A stretch of 64,000 nucleotides of DNA, from contig CM076196.1 of the NCBI GenBank assembly GCA_038277395.1, positions 127,283,410-127,347,409 on the forward strand. Reading direction: 5' to 3'. The position numbers were made by a program, and so were the translations under genes. Shown piece after piece: positions 22,440-32,721 of the stretch. Position 1 is the first letter of the stretch, and each line of letters opens with the position of its first letter. This DNA is from Dryocosmus kuriphilus (taxonomy: Eukaryota; Arthropoda; Insecta; Hymenoptera; Cynipidae). The notes under the pieces are model-generated. The model was not told where the DNA came from, searched no databases, and saw only the letters and a list, made by a program, of their open reading frames with translations.

Positions 22440-23580
22440 AGGTGGTCTAAAAAGTTTGTTTTTTTTAAGTGGAAACGGTCCTCGATTTTTTCAAAGTAAA
22501 ACTCAAATAATGACGCTTGACCTCTAGAAAAACTCGATCGGATGATTATAAGTGCTGTCCCAAAAATGTTTAAGTTGAAAACTAAAAATAAGTCGAAAAA
22601 TGATTTTTGATTTCAATTTCTAACAATTTGTAGGCAATTGAAAATTTTTACTTTTTTTGTAATGATTAAAGATTTCTATTCGGAATGATTTTTTTCAGCA
22701 TTATATTGTTATCAGATCATTCTCCTTGCTTCACGATGTATTAAAAAAAAAATTGTAATAAAAATATTTTTGAAGTGCAAAGAAAATTAGCCCAAAAAAT
22801 CTTCATTTTTGGTTATTTTGACTAAAAAACTGAAACTTTTCGCCTTTTGCAGGTCGGAAAAAAATTTTTAAAACTTTTGTCACTATATATTTAAGTTCTA
22901 ATACATGTTAAACAAGTTTTCTGCAAGTTTCATGTCAATCAATGCAACTGTTCTCTAATAAAGAATGAAACTGTTGATTGAAATGAAACTTGCAGAAAAC
23001 TTGCTTAACGTGTATTTGAACTTAAATATATACATACGAAAATTTTACAAATTTTTTCCGACCTGTAAGAGGCAAAAAATTTCAATCTTTTAGTCAAAAT
23101 ATAAAAAATGACGATTTTTTGGGCTAATTTTCTTTGCATTAGGAAAAATTTTTTGGTTACATTTTTTTTTTAGTATATAACGATCCAAAGAAAATGGTCT
23201 GATATCAATATAATGTTTAAAAAATCGTGTCGAATGAAAATCTCTAACTATTAAAAAAAAACCTATATTTTTCAATTGCCTAAAAATTATCAAAAACTGA
23301 AATAAAAAATGTTGTTTAATTGTTTTCTTATAATTCTAAGAGATTTACTAAATTATGGTCTGAAAAACTGTTGATTTATTTTTTGCTATGAATTAAAAAA
23401 TTCATTTAAAAATAAGATCATTTTTTTACTTCTTTTAGTTTTTAACTTAAACATTTTTGAAGTAGCACTTAGAATCATCCGATCTAGTTCTTCTAGGAAT
23501 CAAACTTCGTTACTTGAAACATATTTTGAAAAAATCGAGGAGCTTTTTCATTTTTCAAAAAAGCCTTTTTTGGACCACCC
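22440..23580. mobile_element. Full-length palindromic MITE D, TA-flanked
   Basis: The entire 1.14-kb unit folds on itself. It starts 'aggtggtctaaaaag' and ends with 'ttttttggaccaccc', both flanked by TA. The centre near 22970 pairs 'ttctgcaagtttcatg' with 'aaatgaaacttgcaga'. Other matched pairs include 'ctcgattttttcaaa'/'tttgaaaaaatcgag' and 'atcggatgattataagtgct'/'agcacttagaatcatccgat'. The TA flanks suggest Tc1/mariner-type mobilisation. It has no coding capacity and lies inside the hAT remnant. Confidence 0.8.
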
Positions 23581-23639
23581 TAATGCTTGGCCGTCGACTT
23601 GAGCCCTTCAAATTATTTTAAGTGCTGTCCACCTTTCTC

Positions 23640-23850
23640 GCAAAAGGTCAAGAATATATGAAAGTGGTACATCAAAAAGAAAAGAGGAAAGAAATATAGA
23701 CGAACTGGAAAGTAAACTGCCTAAATGAACAACTTTCTTAAACCTAAAACAGCGGTCGGTAAATGATAAAAATAACGATTTGTTGTCTTTTGAAGATAGG
23801 GATGCAACTAATAATGTAAAAACCTCGGTAAAAACCTAATTAGAAAAGGT
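23640..23850 (+). pseudogene. hAT (ZMYM1/DUF4371-like) N-terminal fragment
   Basis: On the plus strand a broken frame reads 'ESGTSKRKEERNIDEL' then 'ESKLPK', a stop, and 'DLLSFEDRDATNNV'. The pattern of a Ser/Gly/Lys-Arg-rich start followed by 'LPKLTSFF'-like sequence is the usual N-terminus of TTF-finger hAT transposases. Only this stub remains, with a TGA where the F/T-rich segment would begin. The assignment rests on pattern memory and on the terminal repeat at 24089. Confidence 0.35.
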
Positions 23851-24096
23851 GTACATGCGTGAATCAAATATTCTATTCTATTCATAGTTGTAAGTTCACT
23901 AATATTTTTCATTTTAAAACGTTTAAACACACAACATTTTAATTAATTTGTTTTTATGGAACTCATTCTTTATTTACTTTAATTAATTAAATTAATTAAC
24001 TTTTATTCAATTATTTTGCCCTATTTTTTCCAAGGGGGCCCCAAAAAATGATGTAGCCCTGGGCCCCTAGTTTCCTTAATCCGGCACTGAATATAT

Positions 24097-24258
<162 letters not shown>

Positions 24259-24998
24259 AAAATTATTTAAATAACCACCGCAAGGTTCCCATCGGAGCGA
24301 CTGCCATCCAGGAAAATGACACTCGCTCCTAATGGAACCGCGGTAAATTCCACCCTTGGCAACGCCTCACGACCGTGAGATGGGTGGCCGCAGGATACGA
24401 TGAAATTACAAATGACAGACCGTCGAAACCCTCCTGTGTCTTGAAGATACGAAACGGCCCAAGAATGACAGCTCTCTGCGTCGACTCCTAAGGGCTTAAG
24501 TCTTAAAGATTTAGAATAACGCTCTTACATGTAAACACTACATTTCACAATGGGCCGAGAGCAGGACAAAAATCAATTTTTGCAATTATTTTCAAATTAA
24601 TTTTTTGATGTACCTACATTTGTCTTCTTTACTTCATGGGGTATTATTTTGCATAAGTATAATATTTTCCATGATGTTATTGTAACTTATTCAGTTCTTT
24701 CAATGTTGTTTGAAACTAAAAATCTGAGTTTCTCATAAACAAGTTTACAATGCCTCTTGTGTATTTTGGAATGATTATAAGCGTTATGAGCATTAAGGGA
24801 TTAGATCATTGTGACCAGAGTCGAAACAGGCCACTTTTCAAAAATTAATTTCGAACAAAATATTGATGATATATTAGCAATTCTTTTATATCAATTCATG
24901 TACACTACGATGGGCCAAATTACACGAAAGTTTCCCAATCGAATCTACTTGTGGCTCTGATCACAAAGAGATTTCTTTTTTTGAAATCGAAACATATC
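24259..24998. other. GC-rich patch then AT-rich spacer
   Basis: 24270-24510 is GC-rich ('ggttcccatcggagcgac', 'gatgggtggccgcaggata') and looks like the terminal region of a retroposon ending in the GATA tract on the minus strand, but no coding frame supports this. 24511-24998 has no recognisable content. Confidence 0.3.
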
Positions 24999-25302
24999 GG
25001 ATTTCGTTCAAAATCGGTATAGGTCCTTTGACGGTCGTTGTTTTCCTCGTGTGAAGTGTGTTGGTGCGGTCGGCTAAGGCGTTAAAAGCGTTATAATATA
25101 TCATATTTAGAACAGTCTTACGTAAATTTACATCAGCCGTAATATGAGGGGAGGAGCGGGGGAGGGCAGCCCAGCGACGGTCGGTCAAGCTGGGCCAGCT
25201 AGATAAGTCGAGACGCGTCGAAAGCGAGCTAGGCTGTTTTTTCGAGGGGTGACTCTGACGAGTAGCATTTTAGTGTTGATTAGATAAGGAGTTTGAGTGA
25301 CA

Positions 25303-27987
25303 ATGACTTCGAGGACGCTCGGTCAAAAATTTCATTGTCCTTTATTTGGAACGCCTAAGAGTCTGAACAAACATATTCTTCCTTCACATGCTAATGTTTT
25401 GCTACACTGCCAGCATGTTAGATATTCTTTAGCCCTGGTTTCGGCCAATTCACAAACAGGATATCAGATTCTCTGCAGTAGCTAATGTCGTTGCTGATGA
25501 TATAGAGTCCATTTACACTAAGGCATCTTTGCCAAGGGTCTCTCACACGAGAATTATACAACTTATCAAAACTCTTCACGATGAGTATTACTACATCCGT
25601 ACAAAATTAAACAGGGACAAAAAATACCTGGAAAAACAAAAGAAGTACACACAATACATTTTTAGCTGTCAAAAAACTTTATTTGACGTATGTTCCTGCA
25701 AGTGCAAAATGCAGCTTCAGTGTAATTGTAACAAAACAATAGATAAATGTACCTGTGATCAGCCGGCTGCAATCGACTGTTCTTGCCCTGTCGACAGGAA
25801 AGTTCCTGTGATAAAGAGAAAATTTCTTTACGCACAGCGGCATGCAAGATAGGAACAGTTAACCAAAAAGAGAATGAAAAGATTATAAAGAGGCTGGTAA
25901 GAAAAGCAAAACAAATAAAGCAAGAGGGTGCTAGCTCTTCTAAAACTACAGCCAACATTACCTCAGATTTCATATTAGGTTCAGATTACCCTCTGGACTC
26001 AAATGAGAACAGTACAAAACAATACTGCGCTCTTTCTGGCAACAGGTATGGCGTATTAGATAGGGCAACAGCAGCTATCGCCTCCAGTGTTCTCTCCGAC
26101 TTGGGCGTACTATCTGAAACAAACAAAGCAGAGATTATTGACAAGAATAAAATAAGACGGGCGAAGTCTCTAGTTCGGAGTAACTTGAAGAATGAGCAGG
26201 TAGAGAAAGCTCACATAAATCCTAGAGGCCTATACTTCGATGGGTGCTCAGATGATACTTTTGTGATTGAGACAAAAGGCTTTAAAAAGTATAGAAAACT
26301 CACGAAAAAGGAGCACATTTCAGTAATTGAGGAACCAGGCTCCGTCTATCTCTTTCACACTGTACCTATATCAAAAACTTCCAAGAATATTGCCTCTATT
26401 ATCCTTGATGAAGCTAATGCTAACGGTATTGAACTATCCCTGGTGGAAGTTTCGGACCCAAACGGAATCCAATTTGAATCCATTTGATTTCGTGTGAATG
26501 CGGAATCTGTTTCCGAATTACTCCGACCCAGTCCATTTGATTCCGAACGAGTTCGATTGACACATGTTCGGAACCAATCGGATTCAAGGTCGGATTCATT
26601 CTATGCCATTCGGAATGAATGGCCTTGTCTCACGGAGTCAGACGGAGTAAGACGGAATGAAAAGTTTCTTCGGACTTACACGGAATCGATCGGAATGGAC
26701 TTGGAGATAATAATTCAGACTCAAAAGGAATGGATCATAATCGAACGGACTCATTCGGAATGAATTTTCCTTCGATTCCGATTGACTCTGTGCTTCGGAA
26801 ACAGATTTCGCATTCATACGTAATCATTCGAAATCATTCGAAGTCGTGCAGATTCAAACGGACTCAAATCCATTCCGAAACTTTCACCAGGGATCTGACG
26901 TTCGCATCGTTGTAAGTGACGGTACGAATACTAATACTGGCTGGAAAGGGGGTGCCATTAAAATTTTAGAGTTATCCCTTAAACGACCTCTTCAGTGGTC
27001 TGTTTGCCTTCTACACTGCAGACAATTAGTTGAAAAACTGGATAGCAAAACTGGATGGCAAAACTGAGGGACCAGGAAGCTTTTCAGGACCTATTGGCAA
27101 GAGTCTAAAACATTGTGAAAAATTGCCTGTGGTATCCTTCCAGAAAATTGAGTACAATCATCCTGGAATCGACACCAAAATTCTCAGTAAAGACTAACAA
27201 TACTTCTTGAGATCTGTAAAGCTTTCAGCTAATATGTATCTTCGACTTTTCATATCCTCTAAAAACCTTCAGCAGAGTTAATCCACATTACAATTTTCAT
27301 ACTGAAAGTTTATGCACCATTGTGGTTCACTATAAAGACAAACCCACTGCCCAGGTGCGAATTGTCGGTCGGGCCATGGTTGGGTCAACCTTTGTAAAGT
27401 CGGCCCAACTATGCTTGAAGATGGACCTAAACATTTGTATAAAGCAATCCAGCTGTTGAAGTACTTACCAGAACATCTAAGGCGTGTTATTGATACTGTC
27501 ATCCAAACCAATGGATATTTTGCCCGTCCAGAAAATCTGCTGGTTGCAATGATCACAGATCCTCGAGATGGTATCAAAGAACTTGGGTGGAGACGTATCC
27601 TGAAAGCAAAACAGACAGACAAAAACAAAACTATAAGACAAAATTCAAAGTACCACAAATTAATTTCAAAGCTACAGACAACACGGAAATGATTGACTAG
27701 AGTGCAGTTAAACTTATCTGTCCTCCTATTCTCAATGAAGAGTACGATGAAGATTGCATTAGTGACTTCATTGCCGAGAAAGAATTCCCTAAAATACATC
27801 CAGAAACACTCCCCTTTCCAAACCACACGCAGGCAGTAGAGAGGGCTGTCAAAGCAATCAGAGAGGCAGCCGCCACTGTTTGCGGTGCAGAGAACAGGGA
27901 TGGTTTTATCAGATCCAAGCTAAAGTCTAGACAATTAATGCCGACTTTTACTGCTAAGGCTGACTTTAACACATTAAGTTTTTAAGT
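25303..27987 (+). pseudogene. hAT-like transposase, interrupted by a MITE
   Basis: Family recognised from memory as a widespread, usually unannotated invertebrate transposon protein. In order: N-terminal 'FHCPLFGTPKSLNKH'; 'PRVSHTRIIQLIKTLHDEYY'; a Cys cluster with CxCxC spacing ('CSCKCKMQLQCNCNK', 'CTCDQ', 'DCSCP') that probably binds zinc; 'NRYGVLDRATAAIASSVL'; 'LYFDGCSDDTF'; then, after the MITE, 'VVSDGTNTNTGWK' and 'VCLLHCRQL', which fit the second Asp and CxxH of hAT-type RNase-H folds; then 'ARPENLLVAMITDPRD', 'QAVERAVKAIREAAATVCGA' and 'NRDGFIRSKLKSRQ'. Frame changes lie near 25465 and 25845. A TAG replaces a Trp-like position near 27701, and the segment about 27070-27420 is scrambled. 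Removing the MITE and one AT copy restores the frame across the insertion. It cannot make a full protein now. Confidence 0.65.
26448..26892. mobile_element. MITE M copy 1, 2-bp target duplication (AT)
   Basis: 445 bp. It begins 'ccctggtggaagtttcgga' and ends 'tccgaaactttcaccaggg' (19-bp terminal inverted repeats, one mismatch). It is flanked by AT at 26446-26447 and 26893-26894. The interior is rich in 'tcggaatg'/'cattccga' motifs. A second copy lies at 57592-58047. The short frames inside (for example 26494-26763) are non-coding readings. Confidence 0.9.
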
Positions 27988-28277
27988 ACCATGCCCAAGT
28001 TATGGTTGGTTGGTTGGGTAGGGCGTGTGTGGAACTTGCGGTGCAGACACCTTCACGTGGTGAGTTCTGAGTCGCTCTTATAAACGCCAAAGTTTCTAGG
28101 AGCGATCGAAGAGCTGTACACATCACACGAGGAAAACAACGACCGTAAATTGGATTTTTTTACGAGATTTGCCCCCCCCCCCCCCCCTCTTACAGAAGAG
28201 GGTCAGAGGAAGGGGAATATTTTTTTTAATCAAAGGACATTTAGAAGAGATCACATACCGATTTTGAGCGAAATCCA

Positions 28278-28440
28278 CTCTCTAAATATGAAACAGTGAA
28301 AAATCCACTGTTTCAAACAGTGCAACATTTTTCACTGCGTAAAAAGTGAAAAATCCACTGTTTTCTAGCGGAAAACTGGCATCAATTTAAGTCACTGGCG
28401 AATCAGTGAAAGTTCACTGTTTACGCAGTGACTTCTTGGA
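28278..28440. repeat. Left terminal/subterminal repeats of element F
   Basis: Repeated 'cagtgaaaaatccactg' (28298-28314 and about 28346-28361), 'aaacagtgcaacatttttcactg', 'aatcagtgaaagttcactg' and 'cgcagtgac'. Subterminal repeats in both orientations are characteristic binding arrays of CACTA-type elements; transposase binding here is an inference. Confidence 0.8.
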
Positions 28441-28545
28441 CATAACCGCCAAATGCGGTTATGTGCGGTAATGTTATAGTATATAGGTGTCAGTGTGTCA
28501 TTATTGTTGCAACTAAATACAGTGTGCGGAGTATATTGTGTGAAA

Positions 28546-28644
28546 ATGCCAAATTATTGTTGTATAAAATCGTGTAAGAACTCGCATAGAAAAAGGAAGA
28601 ATGAGGGGGAAAATGTTCGTTTTAGAACAAGAACCTATTTCTAG
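28546..28644 (+). CDS. THAP-like first exon
   Basis: An ATG at 28546 opens 'MPNYCCIKSCKNSHRKR', which resembles the start of a THAP (C2CH) DNA-binding domain: Met-Pro, an early C-x4-C pair, then a basic stretch leading to 'VRF'. The frame stops at TAG (about 28644) before the second half of a THAP domain, so it would have to splice onward or is truncated. It sits about 270 bp inside the left end of element F, upstream of both other genes. THAP domains often serve as DNA-binding modules of transposases. The partner exon was not identified. Confidence 0.4.
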   Translation: MPNYCCIKSCKNSHRKRKNEGENVRFRTRTYF

Positions 28645-29112
28645 AAAGTCTAAATTTAATGTTTCCCTCAATATAAATTTTATTTACTTATATATTTATT
28701 TCTTATTTATTTAATTAACTATTTATTTGTTTGCTTCCATACATGTAATTGAACAAATAAATTAGTGTTTTAATAAAATTGAAACTCGAGTTAGTTTGTA
28801 TTAAACTTGAATTTTTAATACGTATTAGAAGTATTTTTTAAATGCTTCTATATTTATTATTAAAAAACATTTCAAATTATTAGTAAATTGCTGATATTAA
28901 ATTATTTAAAACTTGCAGTGTAAAATTTTTAAATTTTAGTCATTTTACTTATATTAACATAAATATAAATAAACATTTATTATCTGTTGAATTAAATACT
29001 TTCATTCGAAACGTTTGAATTACCCTCGCATAGTGACGTCAGCTAGAGTCACTTGCTTCTGATTCGCTGAACCAATTTTTATACGCGCGGTCTCATCTTG
29101 TCTTCTTACACC

Positions 29113-29200
29113 ATGCCTGCTCCAGCCTGCTCCCAAAGTGACACAGTGAAGGTTATTTTGTCTCTTTTGGGAAAATTACGTCCAATTTTCAAATATAAAG
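29113..29200 (+). CDS. Possible leader exon
   Basis: 'MPAPACSQSDTVKVILSLLG' opens at ATG 29113 and runs to a strong donor (aaag|gtaagtt) at 29201. Joining it to the SAM exon at 29466 gives a stop after a few codons, so either it is the 5' exon of another product, the frame has decayed, or it is untranslated. Weak call. Confidence 0.25.
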
Positions 29201-29796
29201 GTAAGTTAAATACGTGCTTCAATTTACATAAATGAAAAAAAAAGAATTATTTTTAATATTTTTGATAAGACAATGTGCAAAATTTTAAATTTTATGCATG
29301 TTTTGAGTGAATTCTAATCATGTTAATTTTGAGGTTAGGATTTGCTATTCATGTAGCATAACTTTATTTTTTTTAATTTAGAAAGTAAAAATAGGTATTT
29401 TAGTGTAGAATATTGTATTATTAAAAAAAAAAAAAAAGATCTAAAATAGGTACATTTATGTTTAGGATTACAAATTTAATGAAGCACACGGAGGACTTCC
29501 AGTCTTTGTCAGTGTACGAGTTGGAGGAGTTTTTGGTAGCAAACTACTTTGATGAACGAACTGCCGAAGCTTTGAAAAGTGAGTAATTACATAAGTTTTT
29601 GTTCAAAATACTTAAATTCAATTTTTTAAAGTGACTTACTTCAAATACATTAAATTTTATATTTACTAAAACTCAAACGTATTACATAGCTTCAATAAAT
29701 GAAGATTGATAATTTTATTAAAACTCTTGTAAGCCACCTTAACCCATTAAGTCCTGATCGATCATTTCACAGTCGTTTGGTTCAGTTTAGAAAATA

Positions 29797-30032
29797 AAGA
29801 AAATCGATGAAAATAAATAACGGTGTAATTTTTTTAAATGTAAGATTGCCTGCTATTTCCAAATCCAGCATCAGATTTTTCATATTTTCCACAGAAAATT
29901 CAATATTCCTCGACTTTGAACGATCACTTTGAATTTTCTGTTGAAAATATGAAAAATCTGATGCTGGATTTGAAAATAGCAGGCGATTTTACATAGAAAA
30001 CAATCGCACCCTTATTTATTTTCATCGATGTA
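29797..30032. repeat. Near-perfect hairpin inside intron 1 of the SAM gene
   Basis: Arms of about 105 bp (29797-29902 and 29928-30032) with a 25-base loop. 'gcctgctatttccaaatcc' pairs with 'ggatttgaaaatagcaggc', 'gcatcagatttttcatat' with 'atatgaaaaatctgatgc', and 'aatcgatgaaaataaata' with 'tatttattttcatcgat'. It is probably a small MITE inserted between the SAM exon and the transposase. Confidence 0.85.
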
Positions 30033-30174
30033 TGTTTGGTTTACTTTTACAATCAACATTATTTCATCATGTCATTCATATTATTTAAAAATGTATTCAT
30101 ACAGTTTCTAAAGAAAATATACAAAATTTACAGGAATTTGATGGTCCAAAATGGAACATTTTAATTGTTACTGA

Positions 30175-32721
30175 TGTAACACGTTAATACCTGGAGGCGT
30201 AGATAGCTTGGGCAAACATTTTCGCCATAACCACGGGCTTACAATGTCCTTTAAAAAAGGAGATGTTGGATTTACTTGTGCTCAAAACGGCTGTGATTTT
30301 AATTTCCAGTACTTTAAAAATTGAAAAGTACACATTTTGAACCATCATAGTAATATTGCACATGCGGAACGAATTATGAATGAAGATGAGAATCGTCAGA
30401 GAGTGTTAGGTCACAATGATGTTAGGGGAGGAGAAGATGACGTTAGGGTAGATGCTTATCATGAAAATATCGAACACATGGATATAGGTGATGGAAATGT
30501 AGACGTTTTGGCGAAATAAATTATGATAACGCGTTTGATTTAAAAAAATCAATCAGTAAAATGATAGCTAGGTTGCACTGTCATGGTTCAATAAATGGCA
30601 CTATTTTTAAAAGCGTCATCGAAAAGTTCGAAGAAATGTTATTTCTTACCAAAAATTCATTGATAAGAAAAGTTAGGAATCAATTAACAATAGGTCAGGT
30701 TATTGATGAGAATTTAATATCAAACATTCACAACACTTTAGATTTTGATTGTTCTTTCAATAGTTTAAAGTCATATGATAATCAAATACAGTCGTTAGTT
30801 GATAATTATGGATATATTGAACCAATAGAAATCCCTCTTGGTCGACGCATTGATTCAGAACTAGATCAATCTACCAATACTTACGAACAAACAACTGTTA
30901 CCGAAACATTTCAGTACGTTCCTATTATTGAAAGTTTAACAATGGTTTTATTGAGTGAAGAAGTTAAGACAAGCTATTTTATCAGAACAGCCATCACCTG
31001 ATGGTATATTAGGTTCTTTCCTCGAAGGTAATCATAACAAAAGTCATCCTTTTCTTCACAAATATCCTCACGCTATTCGAATCAAATTGCATTATGATGA
31101 ATTAGAAATTGTAAATCCTTTAGGATCTAAAACAAGTATTCATATAATAGGAGCATTTTATTTCGTAATTGCAAATTTGCCACTTCATATGAACTCTGAA
31201 TTAGGTAGCATTCATGTTTTACTAATTGTTAGTCATCAAGATATAGTAAAATATGGATTTGATAAAATTTTTGCCCCATTCCTTGCAGATTTAGAAAAAT
31301 TGGAGAGTGACGAAGGTGTTGAGATCGATTTAAAAGATGAAACTTTCATTCTTCGTGCCACTTTGATAAGTTTCTGTGGTGATGGTTTAGCTGTACATGA
31401 GGTCTTTAATCATCTTGGACCATCAGAAAAGAAATTTTGTCGTTTATGTTTAATTTCGAAAGATGATTTACATAGAGGCCTGGCTCAAAAAGGTTTACCA
31501 CGAACTGTACAAGTGTATAGGGAGCAATTACAATTACTAGAACAAAATAATTATTTCGATGCAATTAAAACAATAACAGGCTTGAAGGGTGACTGTTGTT
31601 TGAACAATTCTCGGTATTTTCATATATCAAGGAATAAAATTTTTAATATTATGCATGATTCTCTATGTGTAATTTGTCATTTGCTCGTGAAGCTGGTTCT
31701 CCATCATTATGTTGTACTTGAAAAACGTTTCGACACTTCATTTCTTAATGGTGCTATATCGAAATTTAATTATGGCTATCTTGAGATTAAAAATAAACCT
31801 TCAGCTAATTTCACTGAAGCAATGCTGTCTAGGAAAGAGCACACCCTGAATGAAAAAGACATGCAAATGTGGCTGCTCATTCGAATTTTACCATTTATTC
31901 TTTCTGGAAAAGTTTCCGATGAAGATGAATACATGAATCTCATACTAATATACTTGAGAATCATGGAAATTATTTTTGCTCCCAAAGTGGCTTCCTCGAC
32001 ATTGCCTTACTTAAATGCGTTGATAGAGAATTTTGCATCATATTTTCGCATTCTATTTCCTAACGTGCATATGATAAATAAGATTCATCACCTTTTCCAC
32101 TATACCGAATGTTTTGAATGGTCGGAACCTTTACTTCTTTATTATTGCATGAGATTCGAAGGAAAACGTAACGAGATTAGATTACGTGCGTATAACGTTC
32201 ATAATTTCAAAAATCCTCCAAAAACTCTCATACGCATTTGTCAAACCGTTCAATGTTGTAAGTGGGGCTCTGGTGATGTGAAAGTGAACGAAACTCGAGT
32301 ACTATCTGGAAAAATAAAATTTGTTCATCAACTTGATAGCGTGCTGGGTATTATAGATTTAGGTCAACGCGAAGATGATTCAGTTTAATGTGCAAACAGC
32401 GTAATATATAACGGAATTGAATTCCGTAAAAATGGTTTTGTTGTCTTAAAAAGAGCATATGAAATGCCAGGCAACTTATTACAATCTGATCGTATTGAAG
32501 ACATCGTTGTTCTTGAAACTGGAGTTTACATGCGTATTTCTGTTTGTACAACATTAGGATTTGATACTACTGTAAATGCACACTACATAGAGTTAGGCAC
32601 CGTCGAAAATCTTTATGAATTCATTCAACCATCTGCACTAATATATTACAAATCTCTTTGCTACTGGAACAAGCCAAACTCGAATGATTTATACATAAGT
32701 ACGCGTCATATTATACTATGA
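30175..32721 (+). pseudogene. Tnp2-like (CACTA/EnSpm or KDZ-type) transposase
   Basis: The N-terminus has C2H2-type fingers ('SLGKHFRHNHGLTM', then 'FTCAQNGCDFNFQYF' ... 'VHILNHH') interrupted by TGA near 30322. A linker ('YDNAFDLKKSISKMIARLHC') is followed by the core 'NPLGSKTSIHIIGAFYF', 'IANLPLHMNSELGSIHVLL', 'FCRLCLISKDDL', 'MHDSLCVICHLLVKLVL' and 'FNYGYLEIKNKPSANF', then a C-terminal part to 'YISTRHIIL'. This order matches a large family of metazoan CACTA-like transposases. Lesions: TGA about 30322, frame slip about 30520, frame slip about 30963, in-frame TAA 32386-32388. The family's HDxLEG motif is altered to HDSLCV, so a likely catalytic acidic residue is lost. The gene sits on the same strand inside the SAM gene's first intron. 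Confidence 0.65.

Larger units (their letters stand above)
22375..24089 (+). mobile_element. hAT/Tip100-type transposon remnant
   Basis: The right end, read on the minus strand from about 24089, is 'cagtgccggattaagg' followed by 'ctaggggcccagggc', a terminal sequence I associate with Tip100-type hAT elements. The left end is less clear: 'gagggctacagcccggagcc' near 22380 shares the ggcccagggctac theme. Between them lie a MITE (22440-23580) and a decayed N-terminal coding piece (about 23640-23850). Most of the transposase is missing. Confidence 0.45.
24999..28276 (+). mobile_element. Unclassified hAT-like DNA transposon E
   Basis: The ends are inverted: left 'ggatttcgttcaaaatcgg' (24999) and, about 60 bp in, 'gacggtcgttgttttcctcg'; right end 28276 reads back as 'ggatttcgctcaaaatcgg', then 'acggtcgttgttttcctcg'. 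Subterminal 'ggcgtt...agcg' blocks also match. The interior encodes one large transposase-like protein, broken by frameshifts and a MITE (26448-26892). A C16 run (28172-28187) lies in the right end. It abuts the CACTA-like element almost directly, so the exact right border is uncertain. Confidence 0.65.

Noticed and set aside
26494..26915. Plus-strand frames of 61-89 codons
   Set aside because: They are inside MITE M and are repeated in copy 2 without conservation of frame.
27278..27826. 182-codon minus frame
   Set aside because: Antisense shadow of the transposase in element E, which has clear family motifs on the plus strand.
28470..28500. TATA/Inr promoter for element F
   Set aside because: TATA-like and TCAGTG words are present but only about 15 bp apart, too close for a convincing core promoter.
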